A stretch of DNA of 64,000 bases from Metallyticus violacea (taxonomy: Eukaryota; Arthropoda; Insecta; Mantodea; Metallyticidae), in NCBI GenBank assembly GCA_030762175.1, contig CM060843.1, positions 25,177,001 through 25,241,000 on the forward strand, read 5' to 3'. This document shows, in pieces, positions 11,146-22,200 of the stretch. The notes beneath the pieces were generated by a model. That model had not been told where the DNA came from, did no database searches, and worked only from the letters and a program-made list of their open reading frames with translations. A program made the translations under genes and the position numbers. Positions within the stretch are counted from its first letter, which is position 1. Each line of letters opens with the position of its first letter.

Positions 11146-11413
11146 ATTTATTTACGGGCGCTCTTTAACATCTCAGGTCATTAGCATCCCGTTCAATTCA
11201 GGGCGTGAAACGACCGATAATTTTTCCTCAGAGGCCTTTCTTTCAGGCTTGAGGTTCTTTCACGTGCTGTTACTCTACGACAGGGATTCATGGCTTTACT
11301 TCCCTTCCGAAGAAAGCCATATTTAGGGTTTTACGCCCGACAAAAACGACCCAGGCCGGGAATGAACCCACACTTTGGTTCCACAAGGTTACTAATAGAC
11401 CACCAGGACCGAT
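11146..11413 (-). mobile_element. SINE-A copy 4, head partly deleted
   Basis: The 3' portion (ATGGGATGCTAATGACCTGA..., read on the minus strand) and the body are well preserved. The tRNA-like head has lost about 10 bp between the A and B boxes, and the B box is altered to GTTCATTCCCGG. The hairpin's loop motif ATGACCT is present at the 3' end. A clear target-site duplication was not found, although TGTTGAT occurs on both sides (about 11150 and 11423). Confidence 0.85.
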
Positions 11414-11855
11414 ACACTCGCTATGTTGATGCTGATGAGGAAGAGATCAGAAGCCAACAATAAACAAACTTGCTTAACAGTTGGATATCAGTCACCTAAT
11501 TCCCCATAAACATCTGCATTATCACGTTCTCTCACTAGTGAGCGGAAAACAAAGTGTCAGGATCAGAATTTCAGTCAATATCAGGTTTAGCGTGATGAAT
11601 GTAACAAGAATGAATCTTTGTGCCATCATTTTATGTCACACTCCCATATCAAATATGAATTGGAAACGTATCAAGCTGGTTCTGTTCTCAGTAAAAATAA
11701 AGTTTTCAAGTCAGTACCAATTACTAAGTGTCATAATGACAGAAATATGGAAAAATTTGGCTAAAAACATTTCTTTAAATTAATAATGAACGATTTTTAT
11801 TTGAAGAATTCCTATTACAGGAAAAAATGTGACTGGTCAGTAGTGAATGAATGAG

Positions 11856-12106
11856 TTAATAAATCTTCACAGTCTTCATAGTCGATATCTCATACGAAGG
11901 CATACGTTTTTCAGTTCTACCCAAAATATCACCCACCTCTGATAAAATTAAGCCCTGAGTCTGGAATTCATAGACATTGCGAAACGTCACATCATTGGAT
12001 ACTAATTTTCTAAGCACCTCTACATTCCATCTCCATCGTATCTTAAGTGGCTTGCGTGGAACCCAAAATCTTTCCCCATCACAGATTACGGCGAAGTCTT
12101 TCAGAA
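11856..12106 (-). other. Unrecognised open frame without ATG start
   Basis: The minus strand is open for about 82 codons between a stop at about 12107-12109 and TAA at about 11856-11858. It contains WVPRKPLKIRWRWNVEVL and LSEVGDILGRTEKR. Residue composition is balanced (charged residues, three tryptophans), unlike translated AT-rich noise, but I recognise no family. A frame of this length is not significant by itself in 64 kb. It could be an exon or a fragment of a mobile or viral-type gene; neither is shown. Confidence 0.2.
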
Positions 12107-12113
12107 ATTAGAT

Positions 12114-13400
12114 AAATACGCAAGTGTTTAGAGCGGTCATACTAAATACAGCGGCAGTAACTAACGACACCAAGAGAAAGGTTCTACATTTAATACAGAA
12201 ATAAGTGCTTGACACACGAGAATACTCTTTAATTCATCATTTACCTACCATGTCTATTATTACTGTCTCACTTCTGACCACAAATGATCAGATTATTTAT
12301 TGCTTGATGCGCTTTGCCAGTATTGCCAAGTTTAAGAAAATTAATATGGAAAATGTACTTCAAGCTTTCTGGAATTGATATTTTCGGCATACATTATTTT
12401 AATATTAAATGCTATGATTAAATATAGTGTGTTGGCAAATTATGACAAAATATTTATTATACATTGCCATTGTTAACAAAAAGTGTTCTATTCTGCTAGA
12501 AAATTAGCAGAAAAATCCTAGAATCATCATACTTTCAGTTTTATATGTAAGCAAATATCTAACATAGTTTTAGAATGCAAAACCTTTCAGTTTGGCCTGT
12601 TTAACAAGCGCTGTGACCGAGAGATTAAGTAACAACTTTTATCAAGATGGGTTTATTCCTTAATAAGTTGCTTCGGTTACTTCGGTGGTTCCTTTTGCAG
12701 TTTGCTCTATCATTAACCTCATACGCATTCTTATTAAGCATAATGCAGTCGATCGCTAAGACTAGAAAATGAAGAAGCTTTGCAACCAACGCATTTTACT
12801 CCAAACGTTATTGAGGCATTAGACATTTTCATATATTTTGACTAGAGGAGCTCTTCCATCCCTGTGCAATCAAGAGAAATTATTAAACAACGAAACACAA
12901 CATTTTGAATGTTGTAGCACAGAAGCGTAAACAGGTTTGTAGATATCTGTAAAGTAGTAAAGCTGTCCCTTATGCTAGATGGAGGAATCTTTTCTCCTTC
13001 TCCTTATTTGAAACATCCATACTTCAATTTCATAGATTTTATTTTTATTTTTACACCAAATAGCCCTCAATATGCTTTAGCATATTTAAACCAAAGCGTT
13101 TATCAAAATATAATGTTATCACCATAGTAAAAAGTTTAGAGAAAATTCCAATTTATTTAGTTCATTTTGACATGATATACCTCTAACAATTATATGCTTC
13201 TTAAAATACAGAGTCATATTTCTATATGAATTATAAGCATTTCTATTTGCGTTTTATCTATTGTTCTGCCTAAATGTAATAAACATTAGCATTTTCGTGA
13301 AATATACTGGCAAAAATAGATAATTGTAATGATGACTTTCAGGTAGGGCAAATGAATACTCTTCGTTTTCAATAAAATTTTACCACCTGTAAATGATTCA
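12114..13400. other. AT-rich sequence, no gene seen
   Basis: No frame of note, no repeat recognised. Confidence 0.5.
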
Positions 13401-13402
13401 CT

Positions 13403-14355
13403 ACTAAGAGGAACACAACAAATTAAAGATGGCAGAAATTACTTATCCGAGGAACAAAAATTAAAGATGACGTAATTAATTTATTTAAGGAATAAAACAA
13501 AATAAAGATGGCGTAATTCATTTATCTGAGGAACACAACAAAGAAAAGATGACGAAAATCATTTATCTGAGGAATACCACAAAGTAGTCGACAGAAATCA
13601 TTTATCTGAGGAATGCAACAAAGTAAAGTTGGCAGAAATCATTTATTTAAGGAATATAACAAAGTAAAGATGGCGAAAAATCATTTACATGAGGAATACA
13701 ACAAAGTAAAGATGGCGAAAATCATTTATCTGAGGAATACAACAAAGTAAAGATGGCGAAAATCATTTATTTGAGGAATACAACAAAGTAAAGATGGCGA
13801 AAATCATTTATCTGAGGAATACAACAAAGTAAAGATGGCGAAAATCATTTATTTGAGGAATACAACAAAGTAAAGATGGCGAAAATCATTTATCTGAGGA
13901 ATACAACAAAGTAAAGATGGCGAAAATCATTTATCTGAGGAATACAACAAAGTAAATATGGCGAAAATTATTTATCTGAGGAATATAACAAAGTAAATTA
14001 GCAGAAATCATTTACCTGAAGAATGCAACAAAGTAAAGATGGCGGAAACCATTACCTTGAGCAATTCTGTGCAATAAAAATGCAGAAATTATTTCTCTTA
14101 GGAACAGCAAAAAGTAAAGATGGCACATATAATTATCCTGAGAAAGACTATAGGCTAAAGATGGTAGGAAACTATCCTGAGGAAAACCACAAAGTGCTCA
14201 CATAAATTTTGTCCTGAGGAAGATCACAAAGGAAAAATGGCAGGAAGCATAACTCTGAGCAAGACAGAGGATTAAAAATGATAGAAATCTTTACTTTGAG
14301 AAATATCATGGAGCAAAATAACTGAAATATTTACTCCGAAGGGCCATAGAGTGAA
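13403..14355. repeat. 41-bp minisatellite, about 23 units
   Basis: The unit, written in parts, is TGAGGAATACAACAAAGTAA, AGATGGCGAAAATCATTTAT and C. The centre (about 13690-13980) is nearly identical from unit to unit, while units toward both edges are increasingly divergent and carry small indels. One position alternates C and T (TATCTGAGG, TATTTGAGG) across five consecutive central units, which suggests an 82-bp dimer was amplified. The unit length is not a multiple of three and frames are closed, so it is not a protein repeat. Confidence 0.95.
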
Positions 14356-14576
14356 AACAAATGTTTTTAGTTATGTCTTTCCTGTAAATTCATCAATTTT
14401 GTTAATTTGAATGAGGATATTGCCCCTCTCCTTTACGACGAATCCAATTATCGGTGGAAGAAAAAGTCCGGGGTTCGTTAGAGGCAAATATGCATTTTCC
14501 TTTTTAGAATTAGGATATCTAACCTTTACAACTTAGGCATCGCCAGTTGAAAAGGCCATTTAACGCTTGAGGCTTC

Positions 14577-15080
14577 TTAACTGCCTGGAGAATTTTTATG
14601 AAGCGTTACTGGACAGTATTTCATTTGATTAAATTTGATACGGAGTTTGAACTCGACACGTCCTCCAGTGTTCTGTCTTCTCTCTTCATGTCGAAACCAG
14701 GAATTCGTTAAAATCGCAAGTTCTCGCCACAAGTTGGCGGTTGCACGTGTTTCGTGAGTGTTGCAATAACACCGGGACATGTGTAAACACCCAACGATAT
14801 TATGGGAGGGGGGCATTGTTACACGCTCCCCTTTAACTGTGTATGCGTGTATCGATCCAAGCCGGCGGGAGAGAGCGAGATATATCGAGAGTGCCGCCTG
14901 TGCGAGGAATGAAATTAGACAGGAACCTCTCGCATGGCGCGGCGCGGCGGCAGGACCAAGTGTCGACTCCACTCTCACCCCACACCAACAATCCGTCATG
15001 AAACAAGCACCGCATGTAATGGGCACAATCTTCTGACGCAAATTCACTTCCTCAATCATTTCATTTTTCCTCCCCGCCAT
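14577..15080. other. GC- and CpG-rich island
   Basis: This segment stands out from its AT-rich surroundings, with GGCGCGGCGCGGCGG-type sequence near 14936-14952 and many CG dinucleotides. It is open on the minus strand for 167 codons (14577-15080) and also holds shorter frames on both strands. None resembles a known protein, and long frames are expected by chance where stop codons are rare. It could be a promoter-type CpG island or a regulatory element of a nearby gene. Confidence 0.4.
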
Positions 15081-15412
15081 TTACATTTATGCAAGATGTT
15101 ATTACCCCCATTGAGTTTCAAAGGATAATTCTGAAAATTAGTATGCTTTCTGGGTATTTCTACTCGACACTGTTTCAGTAATTCCCTTATACTGCTTCTT
15201 ATTTTTCTGGTTTACTCATGAACGGCATTTTTTCTGTCTACCCCCCATCATGCGGTCTTTGCGCTAAATGCCTTAGAATTTTTAGATAAATGTAATTTTT
15301 TTCACACTCAATGCTTAAAACATTTCTAAAGAAGGCTGTATGTTAAAGAAGTGCAATAATATTTTAAGTATACCAAAAGCTTGACAAAAACGTTACGGTT
15401 CCATAAGATAAA

Positions 15413-15414
<2 letters not shown>

Positions 15415-15491
<77 letters not shown>
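15415..15491. repeat. Compound (AAT)n-(GAT)n microsatellite
   Basis: About 12 AAT units pass directly into about 13 GAT units, ending at GACGATACC. Confidence 0.95.
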
Positions 15492-15499
15492 CGATACCT

Positions 15500-16380
15500 C
15501 AATAACCGTTACTCGTGACTGGATGAAAGTACTTTAATAAATCGTGTAGAAATAATCCTTAAAAATTTTTCTTTAATTATCTATACTTATTACCTAATAG
15601 TTACCAAATAACAAACAACAGAATACTTTTCCACCAAGATGGACAATCGTATAAAAATGAAATAGGAAACACCCAAATTGAATAGTAACGAACAGAAATA
15701 AATACTTAATATATTATTTGCAGATGATCAGGTACTGATATCCATAATCGAAAATTAATTAAATTAGTGCTGCAAAGACTTTTAAATGTAAAATTGTAAT
15801 AATCGATCATTGAACAAGTTACTTACCTGAAATACCCAGAGTGTGATAAATAAATTGTTAATAATAATGATGATAATTTCAGTGGATTTAGAGAGCAACT
15901 TAAGATAGGGAATCTGCCTGTTAAAGTTTAAAAGTTATGCCATTAAATTTCTAGAGAACAGTACCTAGATCACTAATGATCTTCAAAGCAAAATTATATT
16001 ACATAATAATGGACGGAAGACCGCTCATTGTTATCGGGTTCGAGTCTAGTTAACCACATTTTTACTTTTACATCTTATGTATGAGCACATTTCATTCGTT
16101 CTTGCACTTGTTCCTCTTGAAATTGACACCTTCCACTTACCCTCTTCTTATCCTTCCGTCCTTGTCCTACCAGCAAGCTTCGTTAAATGGCCTTTGCCTA
16201 TTGATTGGGAAAGTAAAATTCTAGAACAATGCAACGTAATCTTTCTGGTGTTATCGCTGTTCTTTCGTTGTTCGCAATGCAATCGCTTCGGTAATTGGGG
16301 GGGGGGTTAAATTGCTTAAAATTGATAGGACCGAAGCCTATGCTAACCCGACTCTATATGGCCCAGGTATTATGAGGTTT
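15500..16380. other. AT-rich sequence, no gene seen
   Basis: Frame 16077-16310 (plus) is unrecognised and ends in a G run (about 16298-16306). Confidence 0.45.
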
Positions 16381-16454
16381 GTTAATATTTAGCTGTTGTA
16401 TTGTTAATGTTTTAACATAATTTTAAGTTCCTTGTATTTTCTTTATGCAGTAGG

Positions 16455-16535
16455 AACGTTTGTGGCGGCGCCATTTTGAAATTTCTGTAATTCAGGATAG
16501 TATAAAAGTCTTCATTTTGCTAAACTGAGATGTTA
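16455..16535 (+). promoter_or_regulatory. Possible TATA promoter
   Basis: A TATAAAAG motif at 16501-16508 follows a short GC-rich block (GGCGGCGCCATTTTG, about 16463-16477). This could be a promoter of an unseen gene or of a solo LTR, but no transcription unit or LTR boundary is visible downstream. Weak. Confidence 0.2.
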
Positions 16536-16980
16536 TAAAGTGTATTGCAATTTGTGTATTGCTATTCGTATGAGTGCTAACTCTTCATGTGTGAGTTCAT
16601 GTTTTGCCGTTATTCTGCCTAATTGTTAACTAGCAAAACAGTGCAGTATTTTACAAGGACTAGAGAAAGCGGTGGTAAAATTTCAGTGAGAGGTCAAGAA
16701 TTCAATTTAAGAGTGATTTATGTATATGCACAGAACAAGGAACAGAAGGTTGAGCTTATATACAAACAGAGTTAAGGGTTAGTAATGGGGGACGAACTTC
16801 TTTTAATATTTCATGTTCTCTAATTTAATCATTCCTTGCATTATAGTAAAATTGTTAGGATTTTGAACATAAAAACATTTACAATAACATTACAAAGCCA
16901 TTTCTGTGATATACGTAGATTAAATTTTCTATAAATTTCGACATCATGTCTCAGCCTTCCTTAAAGTGACTAAGAATCAT

Positions 16981-17299
16981 GTCTATTGGAGCGAAGAAAT
17001 GTTTGAATAACGTTCATTTGAGATGAATCAAAATTTAACATTTGAGGAATTTTTGGAAAACTATTCGTCGTCGTAAGCAATGTGTTTGGGAATCAAACGT
17101 GAACTTAATGGTTTGTAGTTACATTTTTAGAAAAAAAATAAGCCCATTACATTTTGTGGAAGGAACAATAAATGCAGACGCATACAAAATAATTTTACAA
17201 AAAAAAAAATTATTGCCAACAACTGTGGAGCATTTCACATTAGCAGAGAGCTGCATTTTCCAGGGATTTTGCACCATGCATTACATTCTCTTGGTTTAG
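16981..17299 (+). pseudogene. Tc1-like transposase relic
   Basis: The frame at 17042-17299 reads RKQCVWESNVNLMVCSYIF, then HFVEGTINADAYKIILQ, LLPTTVEHF and CIFQGF. In Tc1-type transposases this block (VMVWG-F, IDG-MNADKYIDIL, WIFQQD) lies between the first and second catalytic acids. The expected QD at the second acid is lost in CIFQGF. A possible WSEE remnant of the first block is at about 16987-16998 in another frame. Terminal repeats were not found. The LINE lies 170 bp downstream. Confidence 0.45.
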
Positions 17300-17471
17300 A
17301 CGCTAGAAATATGTGACTTGAATCCCTGTATTCTTATTTATTACCTATAAAGTTAAGTTGAAACATTGTGCGTTGTATCCAAAAAACATTAAAATGTATA
17401 GGATTACATGATCGAAAAATGATCATTATTTATTTAATGGCCCTCATCTGTTACCTTGATGTGATACGCGT

Positions 17472-17893
17472 TCCCTCAGGGGCCCAATTTTTTGGGTACG
17501 GGGCGTAGCGACCCCGAGGCACCCGAGCTGCTCCCTCAGGTCCGCGCTCAGCGCGTTTGACTCCTTTTTAGTTGGTCTCCATTTTACTTTTTAATTTTAA
17601 ACCTCCCTGCTTTTAGTCTGATGGATGCCCCCGTGTTTGATACGGTTCAAAGGTGACTGGGTAAGGGCGTGACTCCCAGCGCTGGGCCATCATGTAGGGC
17701 TAGAGCGTATCCCCTGGTAAAGGCCAGGCCCGGGGAGGGGCCATTACACGCGCTGTAGACTTCCTGTAGGCGATTGGGTCCCTTTGTCTATACCCAGGAA
17801 GGTGTGACCCTAAGGTTACTTGTTCCAGGCCAGGGCAACTAACCTAAGCCGGGGTGGCGCCCAGGAAGCAGCCTGCCATCGGAGACAGGTGTA
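17472..17893 (+). promoter_or_regulatory. LINE 5' leader with presumed internal promoter
   Basis: The 422-bp GC-rich leader starts TCCCTCAGGGG and includes a second copy of CCCTCAGG at about 17533-17540 and a hairpin CGGGG/CCCCG near 17499-17516. Full-length non-LTR elements carry their promoter inside the transcribed 5' UTR, so the promoter is inferred to lie here. No TATA box is visible. Confidence 0.45.
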
Positions 17894-19207
17894 ATGGTGG
17901 AGGATGAATCCGCTATGGTGCAAGAAAATCCTCAAATAAATACTAAACGTAAGAGAATGGACATAAGAGGGGTGACTGAGGTGTCTTTCCCTCGTTTCTT
18001 GATAATTAACAGAACAGAGGAAGGTCAGTCGTTTACTCACGTGAACCCTTTCATCATTCAAAAAGGTTTGGACAGTATTTCTGGGCCTGTTAAATCGTGC
18101 ACGCGCCTACGCAATGGGTCCCTATTGGTAGAAACTGTGAGTGCGTCTCAAACTACTGCGCTTCTTAAGGCAATTTTACTCCACGGTTACCCGATCCGTG
18201 TCGAGTCCCATCGTACCCTGAATTCCTCCCGAGGGGTTATAACCACTTCTATACTCGACGGTATGACGGACACCGAAATTCAGGGTTATTTAGCCGAGCA
18301 GAATGTCACCTCAGTTTATCGTGTGCAGGCTAAGAGAGATGGTGAGGTGCAGCCTACGCGAACACTATTCCTCACATTTAATAGAGCTGAGTTACCAAAC
18401 AAGATTAAGGCAGGATATGAGGTAATATCAGTCCGCCCGTATGTTCCTAGCCCTTTAAGGTGTTTCCAATGTCAGCGTTTCGGTCACACCCGCCTGTCTT
18501 GTAAGAGCCCTAAATCTGTTTGTGCTACATGTGCCTTAGAAAGCCACGAGGGAGCGTGTTCATCCGCCCCTGTATGCGTGAACTGCCGTGGTCCTCATCC
18601 AGCAACATCCCGCGACTGCCCTCGATTTCGAGAGGAGCGCTCTATTCAGGAAATCCGCGTTAAAGAGAAACTTTCGTTCTCTGAAGCCCGGAAACGCTAT
18701 CAAGCCTGTCTACCTCCTGTACCTAAGTTCGGTACGTATAGCTCTGTAGCGGCCACTGCAATATCCCGACGGGACAGTAGCACGCAAACATGTGACCTGG
18801 TCTTCACCGAAACGCCTACTCCTACCAGTACCAAGCGCTCAACAGCACCCAAGCCAGTGGTTTTTGTTGCTGATCCAGTAAAATTCAAGACTGCCTACAC
18901 ACGGACTGACTTTCTAAAATCGTCCACAAATGAAGGAAAGGCTAAGAAAAAAAATCAAAGCCCCTCACCTCCTCGGAGGTCGAGCTCCCACGATGGCTCT
19001 GGGAGCAAACCCGCAAGGCGGTCACCGTCGCCGCCTCTCAACACCTCCAACCGTTTCCAGGTGCTGGAATCGGTTGATCCATCTCAGCGGGAGAGCCCTC
19101 CCTCCGAGGATTTTATGGAGCAGGAAGCGCCTGCTACTGCTAAACCACCGAGTCCCACACGCTTAAAGAAAGGACGATTGATTCGTCCCGGTCCGACCAA
19201 AAAGTAA
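17894..19207 (+). CDS. LINE ORF1 protein (zinc-knuckle, Gag-like)
   Basis: A 437-residue protein that binds the element RNA and forms the ribonucleoprotein particle, by analogy with ORF1 of Jockey/I-type elements. Three zinc knuckles lie in a row: CFQCQRFGHTRLSC at residues 190-203, CATCALESHEGAC at 210-222 and a third from C228 to C242 (CVNC...H...C). Just before them comes a conserved stretch ending in RPYVPSPLR, like the PRE/C2HC-associated region of insect Gag-like proteins. The C-terminal third (about 345-437) is rich in Ser, Pro, Lys and Arg and probably disordered. The start at 17894 is the first ATG of the long frame and follows the leader directly. The frame is intact. ORF2 follows after 34 bases in another frame. 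Confidence 0.9.
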   Translation: MVEDESAMVQENPQINTKRKRMDIRGVTEVSFPRFLIINRTEEGQSFTHVNPFIIQKGLDSISGPVKSCTRLRNGSLLVETVSASQTTALLKAILLHGYPIRVESHRTLNSSRGVITTSILDGMTDTEIQGYLAEQNVTSVYRVQAKRDGEVQPTRTLFLTFNRAELPNKIKAGYEVISVRPYVPSPLRCFQCQRFGHTRLSCKSPKSVCATCALESHEGACSSAPVCVNCRGPHPATSRDCPRFREERSIQEIRVKEKLSFSEARKRYQACLPPVPKFGTYSSVAATAISRRDSSTQTCDLVFTETPTPTSTKRSTAPKPVVFVADPVKFKTAYTRTDFLKSSTNEGKAKKKNQSPSPPRRSSSHDGSGSKPARRSPSPPLNTSNRFQVLESVDPSQRESPPSEDFMEQEAPATAKPPSPTRLKKGRLIRPGPTKK

Positions 19208-19241
19208 GGTGGTGTTTTTATTTCTTTTAACGGTTTTAATA

Positions 19242-22200
19242 ATGCCTATCCTTTCATGGAACGTACGTGGGCTCCGCAGCCGAAGACCTGAACTAGAGTT
19301 GCTTTTACGATCGACTGATGCTCTGCTTTTATGCCTCCAGGAGACCAAACTTCGTCCTCAGGATGCTTTCAATATTCGAGGTTACTCTTCGGTAAGATTC
19401 GATCTTCCCGCCGAAGACGGCATTCCCGCGCATGGCGGAGTTTTAATATTAATCAGGGATGACGTGCATACTTCCCCCCTGTCTCTCCAATCTAATCTAC
19501 AGGCGGTAGCAACTACGGTTTATTTTTCTGATCTTAGTTTCACAGTCTGCAGCATTTACCTACCTCCATCTGTTCCTGTCTCCGTGGTTGATCTGGACAA
19601 CCTTCTATACCAGCTGCCACCCCCTATACTGCTTTTGGGGGACTTCAATGCGCACCATCCCTCTTGGGGATCCTCTGTAGAGTGTGCGAGGGGTAGCTTG
19701 GTGGCTGATTTTTTGGATCGCCACAATCTTATTTTACTGAATACAGGTGAGCCCACTTTTCTCTCAGACAGCACACACAGTTTTTCCCATCTGGACTTGT
19801 CTTTCTGTTCGGCTTCGCTTTCCGTACACTTTACCTGGCACGTTCTTTCTGATTTGTACTCTAGCGACCATTTCCCCTGTCACATTCGTATCCTGTCTTC
19901 CCAAGTACGTCCTCAGCGCACAATGAAGTGGCTTCTAGAAAAAGCAAATTGGAGTCTCTTCCGTTCTCTGGCCGTATTTTCCGGGTGTCCCTTTCCCTCC
20001 ATTGATGCCATGGTCGAACACCTAAACACGATCATTGTTGCAGCCGCAAATCAGGCTATTCCCCGGTCGTCTTTCCACCCGAGACGAATTCCGGTTCCTT
20101 GGTGGACCGACGATTGCCGGGACGCATTGCGTGCACGTCGAGGTGCTTTGCGGGTCTTTCGTCGCCACCCTACGTTAGAGAATTTCATCCGTTACAAACA
20201 ACTGCGCGCGAAATGCCGCCGAGTTATTAAAGACAGCAAGAGGGCGTCCTGGATTGCCTTCGCCAAATCTTTTAACCGTTTTACACCTTCATCTGTTGTT
20301 TGGAACCGACTGCGCCGGGTTGCGGGCAAACCTGGATTTACGCCCATATCTGGACTCAAGGTATCACATTGTGTACTTACTACTCCCAAGGATGTAGCAA
20401 ATACCTTAGGTCGAAATTTCGCTGAGATCTCGAGCTCTGCCCAATACCCCCCTGCCTTTCGCTCTCTTCAGGAGCGAGTTGATCCTAGAGGATTTAGCTT
20501 TGCCTCAGACAACCAAGAGGGATACAATGTCCCATTTTCGTCCAGGGAATTGGAACATGCGTTATCTGCATCTCGGCATTGCGCTCCAGGGCCAGATGGC
20601 ATCCATGTTGCTATGCTGCAGCATTTATCAACTGAGGGCATGCATTTTTTACTCAAAATTTTTAATCGTATTTGGTGTGATGGCACATTTCCATGCGCTT
20701 GGCGAGTGGCCACAGTCATTCCTTTCCTTAAGCCTGGAAAGGACCCACACCTTCCTTCCAGTTACCGTCCCATTTCCCTCACCAGTTGCGTGTGCAAGGT
20801 GATGGAACGAATCATTAACGGGCGGCTTATGTGGTGGTTGGAGTCGCGGCACCTACTGACGAACATCCAGTGCGGTTTCCGTCGTCATCGATGTTCCATC
20901 GACCATCTTGTGTCTCTGTCCACCCATATAATGGACGGATTTGTGAGAAAGTGCCAAACTGTTGCGGTATTTTTTGATTTGGAGAAGGCTTACGATACCT
21001 GCTGGAGGGGCGGTATCCTTCGTACGCTTAATGATTGGCATATATGTGGTCGGATGTCTGTTTTTATTCGGGAGTTTATGATGGACCGGGTTTTTAACGT
21101 TCGCGTGGGGTCAGTTTTATCTTCTCGTTTTACTCAAGAGAACGGTGTACCGCAGGGCTCGGTACTTAGTTGTACACTGTTTGCCATCGCCATCAATTCC
21201 ATAGCTGAGTGTTTACCACCGGGAATCCAATCGTCGTTATTCGTAGACGATTTTGCGATTTATCTTTCCTCCAGGAGAACCTGTCTCTTGGAACGCCGCC
21301 TCCAATGCTGTCTGGACCGCCTCTACCTTTGGAGCGTACGTAATGGGTTCCGTTTCTCCGCAGAGAAGACCGTCTGCATGAACTTCTGGCGTCATAAGGT
21401 GTATCCTTCACCATCTCTCCACCTTGGCCCAGAAGCTCTTGTTTTCGCGGACGAAGTTAGATTCCTGGGCTTAATCTTTGACAGAACATTAAGCTGGTCT
21501 TCGCATGTAGCACAGGTCAGAGGCCGGTGTGAACGTTCTCTGTGTATTTTACGGGTTTTAAGTGGCACATCCTGGGGAGCCGACCGGACTGTTCTTTTAC
21601 GTTTTTATCGATCTCTAATCCGGTCCAAACTGGATTATGGCTGTATAGTATATGGCTCAGCGCGACCTTCCGTTCTTCGTCGTCTTAACCCCATTCACCA
21701 CCGGGGTATCCGTGTCGCTGTTGGTGCATTCCCCACCAGTCCTGTGTCGAGTTTATGTGCGGAGGCTGGGGAACCTCCGTTGTTTTATCGTAGGGATCTT
21801 TTACTTTCTACGTATGGTTGTCGACTGGCTACGCAACCTCGTCATCCTGCGAATGAACCGTTTTTCAATGTGTCTCTCGCCCCATTTTACGCTGCTCGGT
21901 CTTTTACTCCTAAGCCCGCTGGCTTTCGTTTCCGGGAGCTGTTAAGGACGATGAACCTGGACTTACCTGCTTTTTTCTTGGCCGGGGAAACCTCCTCTCC
22001 CCCTTGGCTCTTAGCAGAGGCCCCCGTACATCTTGGGCTTACGGCCTGTCCTAAGTCCTCGACTGCAGCACCATTCATTCTTAGTCATTTTAACGAGATT
22101 GTCTCTTACTTTGCTGGATGTAATTTTATATATATCGACGGTTCTAAATCCGACACAGGTGTAGGATGTGCCTTTGTTTTTAATGGAGCTAGTTTTACAT

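Noticed and set aside
13403..14355. CRISPR-like array
   Set aside because: Units are contiguous 41-bp repeats with no unique spacers, in eukaryotic-type DNA; this is a minisatellite.
14577..15080. 167-codon minus-strand frame as a gene
   Set aside because: No family resemblance, no context, and a GC-rich island lowers stop-codon frequency on all frames.
16380..16760. Solo LTR of a retrovirus-like element
   Set aside because: A TATA-like motif is present, but no terminal inverted bases, duplication, primer-binding site or second copy was seen.
20479..20802. 107-codon frame and other frames inside the LINE
   Set aside because: They are shadows of ORF2 in other frames.
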